Shown: one piece after another, positions 1 to 11,945 of the stretch
Numbering within the stretch: the stretch's first letter is position 1
How the letters are laid out: each line of letters begins with the position of its first letter
From: Rhipicephalus microplus
Taxonomy: Eukaryota > Arthropoda > Arachnida > Ixodida > Ixodidae
Length of the DNA stretch: 64,000 nucleotides
Assembly: GCF_043290135.1 (NCBI RefSeq)
Contig: NC_134701.1
Coordinates: forward strand, 205,664,601 to 205,728,600
Reading direction: 5' to 3'
Notes under the pieces: model-generated
The model's database searches: none
Told to the model about the DNA's origin: nothing
What the model saw: only the letters and a program-made list of their open reading frames with translations
Position numbers and translations under genes: made by a program

Positions 1-241
1 ATGTTATTCGTACCACGTTGAACGAGGCTTACGTAAAACAACTGCTTCCGACTAGAAATTCTTGTTGCGTGCCACTCAGAACACTGCGTTATGAGAGAAG
101 GCAAAAAGACGCTTCCAACAAAGTGAGCTCTTCAGCCAACAACAAAATTCAATCTCAGGCCTAACGTCGAGGCTGGAGTTTTTTTTTTATTATTTCTCTC
201 TCCTACAACTCAAGACTGCCTAGAATGCCCATGACGCAGGG

Positions 242-760
242 GTGACGTTAGCCCTCCTCGTCCCTACGTGGGATAAACCCGCGATCTTCCCCTATAAAAC
301 GGGAGTGGTTTCCTTCAGGACTTCAATAAAATTTTTTAGGGATGAAGCTCCTTATAACGGCACCCGTTCGTCTCCCGTAGCCGTTGTAGTGTGTAACAAG
401 TATAACATTTTGACCTCCAAGGTGGTGCCGGTAAGAGATTTCTTCTGTGCTTTGTTGAACGATAAAAGATAATACTCAATGTACATGCCAATGACTGTTA
501 AGGGGGAATGAGAGACAGGAGCATTCGGCTTTTAGTTAACGCACACGCTGCGATCCCCATTAGCAGCCATTGGCATGTACATTGAACACTATCTGACAAG
601 AAAGGGTTGCTACGTTATACTCGCTGGGCGTAACCTCCTTAACTTTAGAAAGGTTTAGCGAGTGTTGAGCCGCAGCACCATGAACACAATGAACTAGTAT
701 ATACCATGAACTCGAGGTGGGTAAAGGTGGGAAGTAGATACGAAGCGCAAGCCGTAAGAA
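242..760. repeat. Interspersed repeat cassette with 17-bp inverted arms
   Basis: The arms at 477-493 and 568-584 are perfect reverse complements (CAATGTACATGCCAATG), and imperfect pairing continues several bases outward. The bases just downstream of the right arm, around 655-700 (CGCAGCACCATGAAC), recur in similar form near 42010-42030, so this is probably a dispersed repeat rather than a gene. The open frame at 242-472 has no recognisable domain and is not called as a gene. Confidence 0.5.
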
Positions 761-879
761 AGTGTGCGTGTGCCACCTCTCCTTTAGTCCTTGGAATGTC
801 CGCTGGATGGCGGTGCTTCTATATGGGGAATATATGATGAAAAGATGCGAGATGATGGTACTTGGAGTGTTGAATAGAT

Positions 880-1274
880 GGACGAACGGACACACAGATA
901 GATGCATGGATGGACGCATAAACGGACGCAGGGGCGAATGCATGGACAAACGCAGGGATGGACGCACGAACAGACGCACGCACGGACGGGCGGATGGGCG
1001 CATGGACGGTCACACAGAGGGCGCATGGACGGACGGAAGCAAGAACGAATGGACGGACGAATGCTTCACCCCACTCTCCATCATTCACTCCATGGATATG
1101 CTGCCATTTTTTTCGTCCATCCATCCATCCATCCATCCATCCATCCGTCCGTCCGTCCGTCCGCCCGTCCGCCCGTCCGCCCGTCCGCCCGTGCGTCTGT
1201 CTGTCTGTCCGTCCGTCCACCCGTCCACCCGTGCGTCTGTCTGTCTGTCCGTCCGTCCGTCCGTCCGTCCGTCC

Positions 1275-1309
<35 letters not shown>

Positions 1310-1312
1310 GCC
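880..1312. repeat. Degenerate GGAC/GTCC tetranucleotide repeat, two opposed halves
   Basis: From about 880 to 1065 the plus strand is a decayed GGAC/GACG-type repeat; from about 1117 to 1312 it is a cleaner run of ATCC, GTCC, GCCC and GTCT units. The halves are roughly complementary, so long open frames appear on both strands by chance (Asp/Gly/Arg-rich one way, Pro/Ser/Val-rich the other). These frames are compositional artefacts. Confidence 0.85.
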
Positions 1313-1887
1313 GATGTGTCAGCGATCGGTAATGTTTCAGTGTGACTGGAGCTATACTTATAGGGGGACCAACTGAAATGGGCTGTATTAATAGCTTACT
1401 TGTTCTTGCCACATCTTTACTACAGATGCACGTTTTCTTATACGCGTAGCACTGCAAATTGATTCTTGACGTTTAGGAACGTCCTTAAAGCATTCATTGC
1501 CGCATCAAGAAGGCATTGTAATTTCAGGCAATGAAGACCACAGGCTTCTTTTCAAAGCTTTTTTGAAACCTGTACAAGGCTTTTTTTTTTCGGTTTGGGC
1601 TTCGTCAGAATGCAGCTAATGCAGCCGGCACTTCGGTTTCAGAAGCGCAGCACGATCACAACTGCGATATCATTCAAGTGTGGAAAAGAAAAAATAACGG
1701 CTAACAAACACAAGAGGAAGACTGAACTAGAACTGTGACCACGCACACTGAAACCGAGAAAAAAAAGCCAACAGACGCACATAATCAGCCTGTTATGTGT
1801 CCTTTTTCCGTAGTGGGGAGGTCCAAGACCTTTAGCACACAAGCGTACAAGTGAACGGCCAGCGTACCAGTGGCACGGTGTACTCAC

Positions 1888-2014
1888 TGTATTTGTCAAG
1901 ATTCTTGACGTCAGGCATCACGCTCTCTATCTGGCTCCTGAGCTGCTGAGCCTTGGACGGCAGCAATTCTTGGTACCGCATGAAGAGGTACACCAGGTTG
2001 AACATGTTGACGCA
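1888..2014 (-). CDS. Orphan internal coding exon, gene not identified
   Basis: On the minus strand a 127-nt open segment lies between a good acceptor (TTGCAG before TGCGTC) and a strong donor (TACA followed by GTGAGT). It encodes 42 codons plus one base, starting CVNMFNLVYLFMRYQELLPS and ending near MPDVKNLDKY. The segment is GC-richer than its surroundings, hydrophobic at first and then helical and charged. I do not recognise the family. No partner exon was found in the first 10 kb, so it could be an isolated exon of a gene extending beyond the window or a retained fragment. Confidence 0.45.
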
Positions 2015-2194
2015 CTGCAACATGGGCCAAGCACATAGCTTCAACATCTGTGTTGTGTTTTTTTTTTCTCTTCCTCGCATGCATGTCACTTGCGCCGCTA
2101 TCTTAGCATCTATGTTCTGTGTTGACGATGAGTGGCAGCGTAGCTTGTACTTGGCTAGCACAAAGCAGGGAAAGAAGATCATACGATCTGTTTA

Positions 2195-3790
2195 AAAAAA
2201 TGGTTGGAGCTTCCACTGCGATTTTCAGGTAAGTCTAGATTACTGTTAATTATTTTAATAAAACACGGTCTTTTTTGTCATCCTTGTCTCTCTTGTACAC
2301 ATTAGAGCATCACCAGGTGAAAAAATATCGATTAGTGCGTAAACAAGAAATATCAGTTCCGATTCTTCTGCGAGACAAGGCTTTCAGGCTAGCTATAACC
2401 GTGCCCGACGAAAGAGCAACCGAAAATTGCCAAAAATGAGAAATCCTGGCCCATTAACCTTAAAACTTGATATCTTTTACACTTTATTTATCATAAGCTG
2501 CCGATTAACAGGACATAACAGAAAGCTCTGTTGGAACAAATTAGTAAGGAGGGGGGGGGGGGGGGGGAATCGTGAAAGGTTCTATAAAATTTAGCCGCCC
2601 ATTCAGCCCAATTAATAAAAAAGCGCTCATTCGTCGGAGAGCTGGACATTCGTGCTTCCTATGCTAAAACATGTGTCTCACTGCTATCTTCATGTTTGTC
2701 AGGTATGGGAGCAGTCCAATGTAGAATAGTATGACGTAATATTTGCACTGCACCGAGATCAGAAACTTCGATAGCACGTCGGGAATATGTCGGGTAATGC
2801 CCCCATCAGAATTTAGCTCTAAATTATCGTCTCCTCTCCTGTTATATGTTTGCGGGGAGGGACGTATGCTTGTCGGGGAAAATGCCGACACAGAAAACCT
2901 AGCTAAGTTTCCTCATCGACATGTCGGAAATATGCTCTGAAACAGGTAGCTTTTCTTTTTTGTAAAGCGTGCATCACCGCAATAATACTTATGCTGCGGT
3001 GAAACACTCTTGCGTCGTCTGGTACCGAAAAAAAATGGTTTTGCGACATCAATGGCTCCCAGAACAAGAGCGAAATAGCACGCGATATTTCTGATTACCA
3101 TTTTAGTGCGGACAGACAGCTTAACAAGTGCAAATTCTCAAAACGCAACAGTCTGCGGGGGAGCAACTACACGTTACGGCAACTGGGCCCTTTTGGCATG
3201 TGTACGCACTGGTTACTCGTATATGTTATCGCAGCATAGGAAACGCGAAAAAATAACACAAAACAACTTTAATATGTTGATCTATATACAGCAAGCTTAA
3301 TGGTTTTACATAAGTAGGCTTAGAAAGCATTACTTACGAAAGCTCTACGATAAACTAAACACATTCAGCAAACGAAGCCCTCACCATAATACAAGTTCAT
3401 TCTCACCCGATTTTTAACGCTACAGAAAGAGCTTCGTAATTTGTAGTCACAGCTCTTAAGACAATAATGTTAAAGCTACATGACATATTCTAAATAAATA
3501 AATAGAAAAGTTCAGTGAATGTGTAAAATTTCTACGTGTAAAGTCTATCAAAAGTATTTTGAAATATTCTAAATAAATCCGGTATGTTCAGGTTGTGAAA
3601 CCACGACCGATTGTCAGTCGTTCCCACTTTAAACCTCGAGCATGATGACGTGTACCTAGTCGTAAAGAGGAAATTTTTTCATTATATTTATGAAGTGTGG
3701 CTGTGTGCCCGCCAGCAAGTTGGACACTGTTTCAATGAAACGAAGTTTATCACTAGTCTATCAAACTAGTGTGCGATGACAATGCGCGTT
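2195..3790. other. AT-rich stretch without recognisable gene
   Basis: Only short frames and simple sequence are seen, including a 17-base G run at 2551-2567. No domain, paired splice sites or transposon termini were found. Confidence 0.5.
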
Positions 3791-3796
3791 AAAAGA

Positions 3797-4014
<218 letters not shown>

Positions 4015-4079
4015 GTTTATCGAACCCGATGTTTGTAATATATCTGAGCTGTACTTGGCACTATGGCATTTGATGTCTC

Positions 4080-5640
4080 ATGCTAAAATAATGGCTAGGC
4101 TTAATCTTTGGAGTAATATTTATCCAAAACTACCCCCCCCCCCCCCCGCACAGGTCCCCCTCTATGCTCCTCGGCCCGACGAAAGAAAACAGGCTAAGCG
4201 TTTTCTCTCTACCTGATGAGACATCGACGGCAGTCAACGCAATCGGGATGTAATCGCATGCACCCTTCGTGCGGCGGAGATTGACGGCTCGTTTTATCTC
4301 TGCTTCAGCCGCGTTCGTCCCCAGCGCTGGCACGCTTTTACTCGCTCGCAGAACACAGAATGCGCGAGGCGATGTTATAGATTTAGACTTTACACGGAAG
4401 GTGACACCGACAGCAAAAGTATGCCGAGTGTGTCCGTGTAATTGTTATCATAAAAAAAAACAAAAAAGGAAAGAACGTACAAAGCAGAAGGCCGCCAGCA
4501 CCTTGATCGTTCCTGGGGTGTTCGTGAAGCACATCTCCTGTCATGGAAGAGAGAAGGCGATCCCATTAAGGTCAAGATATTCACCGTTATAGCCATCGAG
4601 ATTGATATTTAAACTTTCGCTCCCTGTACGCGCACGTGTACCCAAGGAATATATCTACCCGTATTTTATTCGAGCAATACCGCCTCTTGAAGATTTTGGT
4701 AACGTCGAAGGGGACTCACCGCAACAAGATGGGCAGACTCTCGACACCGCAAGTTCTTCTTGGTGATGGTGATGATGATACTACTTCTTGGGTGATTGGC
4801 ACTTACCCACTCAGTGGGTCGGCAGAATTGGGTGGATCATACAGACCGGATTTATTGCTACAACTTTCGAGTGTTAATAAATTTTCCAGATGCAAATGCA
4901 ATGAAGCGCAAGTTATGATGGATCTTAATTTTAGCTTTCACGTCTCGCTGGCATTGCGAAAGAAGGATATCATCTTCATCTTTCCGCACTTGATTAGAAT
5001 CAATGAGGTAACAACCATAAAAACGCAGTTTTTCAGACATCTTATGAATGTGGCGTATATTACCTATTTGGAACTTCTTTTATTGCATCAGATAACCCGA
5101 GCATTTATCTGAAGCATGAACGAATATCACCCATTTGGCTCATAAAAAAAAACGCCAGGTCTGCAAGGTAGGCGCAGCACAGTCACAGCGAAAGCTAGAA
5201 GAGCGGCCTTTCAGAGCCTTTTCAAAACACTCATTGGGTAACTACTGCAAGCACACTTGCTTGGCACCCACTAGGGCATTACTAATAAACTTTTGGGTAG
5301 TAGGCTAACATTCGCTATGCTATGTTTCATCATTCTTCTGAGAAGCGTGGTATCCGCTAAACACTTGCTAGGAATTTTGTGCCAATTGTCCGTGCAGTGG
5401 CTGACGACGATGATGGGGGAATTATGGCTCAAGTGGGTATGCGTCACAGTTGATAGGGAAACAAGAACAAGCTTTTGTAATGGATTGGAGCATTGGATGG
5501 CCTACTCGTTAGGCTAATCGCATTGTGCGATGACTAGTTGCTCTTTGGCTGTTGTAAAACGCTTTATAAGTCGTATTCACGCGATTGCTTTCCTGACATC
5601 AAGCCTTCCTAAGGCAAGGTTGACAACAAGTCACAAGCAC
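4080..5640. other. No gene recognised; repeat-like DNA
   Basis: Contains a C run at about 4133-4147 and open frames at 4269-4592 and 4636-5112 with no domain. The segment around 4760-4830 (GATGATGATGATAC, then ATTGGCACTTACCCACT) resembles the end of a dispersed repeat rather than coding sequence. Confidence 0.4.
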
Positions 5641-5641
5641 C

Positions 5642-5712
5642 GGCGTAATTCAGTGGTATAATATTGGGCTGGCACCCAGCGGACCCAGGTTCAAGCCCCA
5701 CTGTGTCATTGG
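5642..5712 (+). mobile_element. tRNA-like head of a SINE
   Basis: A tRNA-like block with an A-box-like TTCAGTGGTATAATATTGGG and a B-box-like GGTTCAAGCCCC. No acceptor stem closes, so it is read as a Pol III-promoted SINE head, not a working tRNA gene. Confidence 0.5.
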
Positions 5713-5904
5713 TGCAAGGTTTACGGACACCGGCGGCGGCGGCGGACAACATGCAACTGCGCGTGACCCATGTTGTGATCTTATAACAACTTTCACTGTA
5801 AAAAAAGTGTGAGAAAAAATCACCCTACCTAATAGTGCAGTTTTCATCCACTGGTTTCTATGTGTGTTCTAGGCCAATCCACCAAACAAACGAACAAACC
5901 TTCC

Positions 5905-6430
5905 CGTTTTCCTTTTATTGCGATAGCAATTACAATGCAGTCTCCACTGGTTTTTTGCCATGGCCGCCGTCATTCACCGCAATTATATATATGGATACAC
6001 AAGAAAGAAAAAAAAATCCATGCACGCTCGGCACCCAGCTCGTCGCGATGCGCCGATACGCGCTCATTTCCCACGCGTACTTCGCCACACAAACGGGGGG
6101 GGGGGGGGTAGATGCTTGTGTGCGCGCGCTTATCCTTTGCTGGGAAGAACCATGTGCCTTCGGCTTTCACCGGAACGATTTCGTTAGTTGCCGGGCCCAC
6201 AAAGGTCACTTCGGTTACTGCACAGTCCCCGTTAGCGAAAAGAGCGCGCTTTTTATACACAGCGAAGTATAACAACTGGGACACTTCTTATTTTGCCCTC
6301 ATCTATACCTGTGATTATGTTTCGTGCGTCGTTTTGTTGCGATAGCAATTATATGGACACTCTCAGCTGAATTTTGCCGCCGGCATTGGCGTCACCGTCA
6401 CTCACAATATATGTATGTATACGTACCTAT
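5905..6430. repeat. GCGATAGCAATTA repeat family, two units
   Basis: The motif GCGATAGCAATTA followed by a GCCGCCGTC or GCCGCCGGC block occurs near 5920-5990 and again near 6338-6410, indicating two related interspersed units. A G run (6097-6108) lies between them. Confidence 0.5.
6185..6310 (+). repeat. Diverged direct repeat, copy 1 (partner 6803-6920)
   Basis: Both copies share CACAAAGGTCACT, then GCACAG, then CGAAAA(G)AGCGC..TTTTnnACACAGCGAAGTA and TATACCTGTGATTA-like ends. Sequence between them includes a tRNA-like block, so they are likely two copies of one dispersed element. Confidence 0.5.
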
Positions 6431-6477
6431 ATATATGAAAACTCAAGAAATAAAAAAAATCTAGAAAAAGACTTCGG

Positions 6478-6548
6478 CGTGTGGAATCGAGCGTGGGACC
6501 TCAGCGTCGTGAATGCGAGGCGTTAAGCACTCAGCCACCGAGAGGCAC
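6478..6548 (-). mobile_element. tRNA-like SINE head, minus strand
   Basis: Reverse complement reads GGTGGCTGAGTGCTTAACGC (A-box like) and GCTCGATTCCACAC (B-box like), a tRNA-Ser/Leu-like profile without a convincing acceptor stem. Confidence 0.45.
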
Positions 6549-6802
6549 CTCCTTCGGCAAGCTATTTTCTACTACTTACCGCTGTTGGCGGGTATCTTCG
6601 GGGGGAGAGAACTATTGCGTTTTCAGCATTATCAGCAAGATGGCGCAATGAACGAGCGGCGGCTCTCATCTCTCCCGCGTGCTTTGGCCCACAGAGAGGA
6701 GGGGCGTGGACGATCTCTCGCGCGCCCTTATCTCCCGATGGGGAGGATCATACGCCTTGGCTGGCGTTGGGCTTGCATTGGAGCGATTCTGTTGTAGTTA
6801 CG

Positions 6803-7062
6803 AAAAGCACAAAGGTCACTGCAATTGTTGCACAGCCTCCATTTCCGAAAAGGGCGCACTTTTCAGACACAGCGAAGTAAGAACTGAGACGCTTATTCGC
6901 GTTCATCTGTACCTGTAAGTACGCTTCGTGCTTCATTTGTGCGTGAGAAACGCGGGGCACGTTTCGATCTGCTTGCCATTCTGCGTGTGACCTTCCAATG
7001 TGTCGTTATCGCGTTCATTGCTTCGCCTTTGCGGCAAAGCTGTGACTTTTTTTCGTTTAAAC
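6803..7062 (+). repeat. Dispersed repeat: partner of 6185-6310 and of 8525-8640
   Basis: The first part (to about 6920) pairs with 6185-6310. The second part (6925-7060; GATCTGCTTGCCATTCTG, then CTTTGCGGCAAAGCTGTGAC) pairs with 8525-8640 (GATCTGCTTGCCGTTCTG, then CCTTGCGGTGAAACTGTGGC). Confidence 0.55.
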
Positions 7063-7129
7063 AGCTCATCACATGTCAAGCGGTAAACATTGCTAGTTCG
7101 CTCTCATACTGTGTGTGTTAGTAAAATTC

Positions 7130-8520
7130 AGGTTCTTTTCGATGTTGTAGAAACCAACTCTCATCACTCGGCGCCCGAGACGGACCACTCGAGGTGGTAC
7201 AGCAAAGGGGTAGAAGAAAACGTACTGCCGTTATACAAATAGCGGCGTTTGACTTGCTGGTTGCTTGAAGATGAAGCAGACGCTGGAGAAGTTCTAGTAG
7301 GCTGCGAAAAACTTGTATTTACAGACTGTGCAGATTTTACAAAGTTACGGACATCATACAACCAAACAATAAACGCTTTGGAAATGAACCGTTTTCTGTA
7401 GGGCGACCCTACTGGATTCGGCAGAGCCGATGGTGCTTAACGCCTCAAGCCCTGCTCAGAACGCTTGGCGGAACTTGGCGGCCTCTTCTTATTCCCTCGG
7501 TGCTCCGCCCTTACACAACTCTCGGCGAATGGTCGCCTGTTCGTCCTTTGATAGAACAGTACACTTGGTTCATCAAAAACCTGCCACAAGGACGCCACCT
7601 CCGTGTACGTGAGGGCTCAAGCCCTCTCCCCAAATAACACAACAACCAAAATGTAAATAAAAGAAATCTAGAAAAAGTCATAGAGGCAAGGGCCAGCTCA
7701 GCGGCGCACAATTATCTAGACTTAGAGCTGCACGTATTGGGGTTTGCGACCATAGGAACGGCTTCCCTGGAAACATGCCAGCTTCTTGTCGACGAGGCGA
7801 TAATCCGACTGTCCGCTGCGTGCTGTGAGACAACCAGCTCGCTGACCACACGGGATTCTACTTGCGAGCTCATTTGCAAGGATAAACACGGAAGCAGTCG
7901 AAGACACGTCAATGCGACAAAACGCACCAAATCGCCGACCGGGAGCCCGGTTCACGCGTCGGACACGCCTTCGCGTGTCTCAAGCCCACCCGCTTCTGAG
8001 GGCTACCAGAACTAAGCCCGACCGGGACGAAAGGTTCATGGCGATCCTCGAGGTTTCGTCAGGCACGTCGCCAGACGCGGCGGAGCCTTGAAAGCGCGCG
8101 AACAGCATGCAGCTGGGCCGCAGCAGAATCGAATTGAGGAGTCACCGTGCTGCGCCGGGTCTCGGAAGAGGGCCATCGATGCGCCGGCTGCAAGTTGCGT
8201 GAGGCAATTAGGGGGTCGTCACAATGACGTTTCTGATTCCACCCCTTTTGTGGCCCACGGGGGGGTACGTTTTTTTTCCTGAGTTAACAGGAACTAGAAA
8301 GGCGCCTCAGGAGCTGCAGCACTTCGGGAGGCGCTGTGCGTGCTCACGGTATCTACGGTCAGAGCCAAACTGGTCGGACACCTAGTGCCCTGCAAGCAAT
8401 GCTGCGGGCCGTGGCAAATGCAGCGCTACGGCTGACATGCCTCCCCAAGCTTACGGCACAACGTAAATAAAAGTAAACTAAAACTGTCACGCATCCACCT
8501 CTTACCGCGGTCCTACAGTG
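7130..8520. other. GC-richer stretch, probable repeat, no gene recognised
   Basis: Open frames (7430-7612, 7737-8015, 8088-8282) lack domains. The phrase GTAAATAAAAG followed by an ACT/CTAGAAAAA(G)TCA block occurs twice (about 7655 and 8463), suggesting related repeat ends with polyadenylation-like signals. Confidence 0.35.
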
Positions 8521-8635
8521 TTGTTTTCCTGCGTCATTTGTGTGTGAGCAGCGCGCTGCACGTTTTGATCTGCTTGCCGTTCTGAGCGTTACATTCCAAG
8601 TTGTTGCTTCACCCTTGCGGTGAAACTGTGGCTTT

Positions 8636-9110
8636 TAAATGCGAAGCATTTCTTAGCGAACTTCGGCGAATTTGAGTGTATCTATCTATCTAGCCGCTTA
8701 CGTTTGGGTGCTCTCGTGGTCACCCCCTTACCTTAGCGTGAACCAAAATGAGCATAGGAGGGTAAGATGGTTCGACAAATATGACGCGCTGGTCAAGACA
8801 TGAATAACGTCACAATCACGTCGCGTACGTCGTCAAACACTTCCCGTCAGACAGGGGCACATACTAACGAGCGGGTATGTGCCACTGGTAAGAGGTTATG
8901 TGCCACAGGTGATTGACACTTAGTATCTACGCAGATACGACGAGAACACACATGGGCAATATTAACGGGTGAGTGTTAAGAAATATCCTACATCGGTAGC
9001 GTCGACCCGACCAATGCAAATGATAAATTTCAGGGTCCCAGCAGGAACCGAACCCAAGCATTCTGCGTGGCAGTCAAACATTCTACCACAGAGCTACGCC
9101 AGGTCTCGGA
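8636..9110 (-). mobile_element. tRNA-derived SINE (Gly-like head)
   Basis: Read on the minus strand, 9101-9033 is tRNA-like: TGGCGTAGCTCTGTGGTAGA (A box) and GGGTTCGGTTCC (B box), with CTGCCACGCAG at the anticodon position as in tRNA-Gly(GCC). The body runs down to an AAATGCTTCGCATTT-type end near 8636. It lacks an intact acceptor stem, so it is a SINE and not a functional tRNA. Confidence 0.6.
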
Positions 9111-9184
9111 ACTACTCTTCGAATAGACGCTAATCTTCTTGAAACGTCAATAGTGCTTGCAATACTGCCTACCCAGTTTTATAG

Positions 9185-9384
9185 CGGGATCGAATCACGG
9201 CTGCGGCGGCTGCATTTCTAATGGAGGCGGAAACGTGCACCCAAATCTGAGCCCGTGTGCTCAGATTTGGGTGCACGTTAAAGAACCCCAGGTGGTCAAA
9301 ATTTCCGGAGCCCTCCACTACGGCGTCTCTTATAATCATATGGTGGTTTTGGGACGTTAGGTCCCACAAATCAATCAATCAATT
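9185..9384 (+). mobile_element. Ruka SINE with internal palindrome
   Basis: B-box-like GGGATCGAATCACGGC, CTGCGGCGGCTGCATTTC, GGTTAAAG-type core, AGGTGGTCAAAATTTCCGGA, ATAATCATATGGTGGTTTTG and a (CAAT)n tail match the Ruka family. The block after the B box is duplicated in inverted orientation, giving 21-bp perfect arms (9232-9252 and 9259-9279) around a 6-nt loop. Confidence 0.85.
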
Positions 9385-9399
9385 ACCCAATTTTATAAA

Positions 9400-10400
9400 C
9401 ATCACAAATGTACTCCTTTCATACAGCCGTCACGTCGAGTTAACGTCAATTGTGGTGAAGTGCCATGTTTTTGGAGCGAATATATTAATCAGTATTACAG
9501 ATATTTATTCGTCACTCAGATGCGTCTTAGGTCGCGAATGAGTACTATGGGGTCGAAGGCCACTCGTTGACGCAAAAATATTGATATGAGTAAATTTGAT
9601 GTCAGTACTCTTTTTAAGTAGCAGTGTCAAGGGCCAGCATCTTCGCGAGCATCAGCGCTTCATATCAGCTTCTGGTGTTGCTAAAACACATTTCCAGCTG
9701 ACATCGTTGTGCAAGTGTAAAACTGGTTATATAAACAACTGCAACTCTTCAACTTATGTCTTTGCGTGCAACATTTGTACATATATCTGGCGTCATTTCA
9801 TGGCGTGACGATAAAAAAAATGCAACACGGTCACCTTCCCTCCACGTGCTTCGCATAAAGTTGATTCCCAGATACGTGTGATCTGCCTAATTTTTTTTTA
9901 TTTCGACTTTTTTTTGACATTGACAATATAAACACTTCAAGGGCATTCTTGCCGTCGCCGTGAGGTTGCATCAGGATTACCGGTACCGCTTATAATGAGC
10001 TGACTAGGGTTTTTTTTTTCTCGAAGTCACTGGTACGATTTTTTATATAGTAACTTGTCGCGTTTTGGGGGCTTATTTGCACATTCGCAGAGGATATAGT
10101 TATGTTAGTGATCATCGCGTTCTCCAATAGCACGTTTGCCACTCACTAATAGTTGTCGTCCGATGGCTATGAGTAGCCAATGTTGAAGTCAAAGCCGATT
10201 GGGGACTACCTTGGAGACAATGTTAACAAATTAATATGCGCTCTTGTTGATACTTACGCATATCTTCGCTGTTCAAAAAGCAATTTTTTCAACGTGCCTA
10301 CGTACTTGAGTGACGTTTTTATCCTAATTGGAAATATTTTCAAGAAAGACATCTGTTAAATTTCCGCTTTTTGGGGGGCTTCTTTTGTGATGATCACTTG
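9400..10400. other. AT-rich DNA, nothing recognised
   Basis: Short frames only; T-rich runs near 9891-9920 and 10010-10020. No transposon ends or exon-like segments found. Confidence 0.5.
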
Positions 10401-11080
10401 CTCGTTAGCTCCGTAACGTCTGGTAACTGTGTTTCGTATTAATCCCAAACAGAAAGCAGATAGCATTACTATGGTGGCTAGAAGGGGGAAGCGTGACGCG
10501 CAAAGTATGCTCGCCTTGGAAGAGGGCACGGAGGAAGGAAAAGGGTTTTCTTTCCTCCGTGGGAGAGGGGCACGCGAAACATAGCGAATATCCTGGCCGC
10601 CGCAAGAGGCGCTGGTGTAGCAATAGGTGCGTCTGTCGTCCGAGTTGACGAGCTGGTTTGGCGGCGGATGGACGTGTTTTGCGAGTGCTCCAGATCAGCT
10701 GCGCAGATAAGTGTTCTTGCATGCTTCGAGCTTGTCTTAATTAATTGATAAGGCAGTAGTGCAAACCTTTGATGGTCTTATTAAATAGTATGCAGGGTTG
10801 GGGGAGGGGGGGGACTGTCACCTGGTTCTTTGTGTTTTTTTCTCCTGCCACCACGGGGTGGGAGCGCAAGTACACCAACCACGTAAATATTTGAAGTAGA
10901 TTTTAGATTTTTTTTACTTAGGGCAGTGTTTGTCGTACTCCGAGTTCTGTAATTATTGAGAGGGGGAATTCAGCTACTCATGGACACTGCTGAATTAGTG
11001 TCAGAAACACTGTCAGAAAAAAAAAGACATGGTGAAAAAGACATGATGCGGGGCGGGTTTAAATTTGGAGGGTAGTGCAG
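10400..11080. other. GC-rich block upstream of LINE, function unclear
   Basis: 10460-10740 is GC-rich (AGAGGGGCACGCGAAACATA, CCGCCGCAAGAGGCGCTGG) and could be the 5' UTR/promoter of the LINE that follows, or another repeat. The 105-codon minus frame there has no domain. Confidence 0.3.
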
Positions 11081-11086
11081 ATGTGA

Positions 11087-11945
11087 ATGCAGAGGAAGCT
11101 GACGCCAAGTGTAGACAATGTGAGGTCGATGAAAAAAAAAATGGAGAAAATGGTGATTACCCAGAGTGAACTGATGATGAGAATCACTGAGCTGGAGACT
11201 GCGTTGGCAGTCGATGAGCAGCCGATAGCGGGAACGGTAGGGCACCAGCACCCAGAACAGCGGAGAAGAAAGGGAAAATAGTTCCGGAAAAAACAGGTTC
11301 AATAATCACAAGACCCAACTTCCGCAAAGTAGTTGTGGGAGTGGGAGGAGACAATGTAGCCGGGGGTACAAGCGCAAGTAACCTCTAGGTTCGGGACATT
11401 CAACAGAAAAGTCGGAGCACGTAATAATTGCCGGGGACTCGAATTTAAATCGATGCGCAGAAGCAATCAAAGACAGCGTAAGAGGTGACAAGAGGGTTTC
11501 AACAGGGACGTTCCCAGGACATAAGTTAGAATCCGTTGAGGCAAGCGAGTGCAAAACTTGACACTAAAGCTAATGGACGAAACCCCGTGATGATTGCGGC
11601 CGGTCTAAATGATGTTTAGAATGAAGAATCGGCAGCACTAGTGACCACATTGGCGAAAGGGGTCGATGACATGCGCACCATTGCCCTCAGGTACAAAAGT
11701 GGTACGCACGATAACAGAGGTACCGGTGCGTTACAGAAACCTGCAAAGGGCGGTTGTCGACGAAAAACAAGGAGCTATGGCAGATGAGTCGAGATACAGG
11801 CTTTGAGGTAGTCGAAATAAACAGAGAGGTGCATAGGTGGGGTAGTTTTTATTGAGACAGAATTCACTTCGATAGGTCATGAGGTGGGTTGGCGACTTGC
11901 AAAACAGGCAGTAGCTTTTTTGGGGGCACGCGGGCTCTTCTGGGT
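11087..11945 (+). pseudogene. LINE ORF1 remnant: coiled coil plus SGNH-hydrolase-like domain
   Basis: 11087-11281 encodes a 64-residue basic, heptad-like segment. Downstream, frames broken by stops still spell SGNH blocks: VIIAGDSNLNRCAEAI (block I, GDS) near 11420-11470, then VMIAAGLNDV (block III, G.ND) near 11587-11615, then a GFEVVEINREVHRWG segment near 11800-11845 and an IHFD-like end near 11865. CR1-type LINEs are known to carry an esterase-like ORF1. No intact frame remains. Confidence 0.55.

Noticed and set aside
762..1457. Long overlapping open frames on both strands (up to 212 codons)
   Set aside because: They arise from tetranucleotide repeats that lack stop codons; no protein domain and several frames are open at once.
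4636..5112. 158-codon plus-strand gene
   Set aside because: No domain, AT-rich, overlaps a repeat-like segment and a minus-strand frame.
9033..9101. tRNA-Gly gene on the minus strand
   Set aside because: Anticodon and B-box regions resemble tRNA-Gly, but the acceptor stem does not pair and the sequence is part of a longer SINE.
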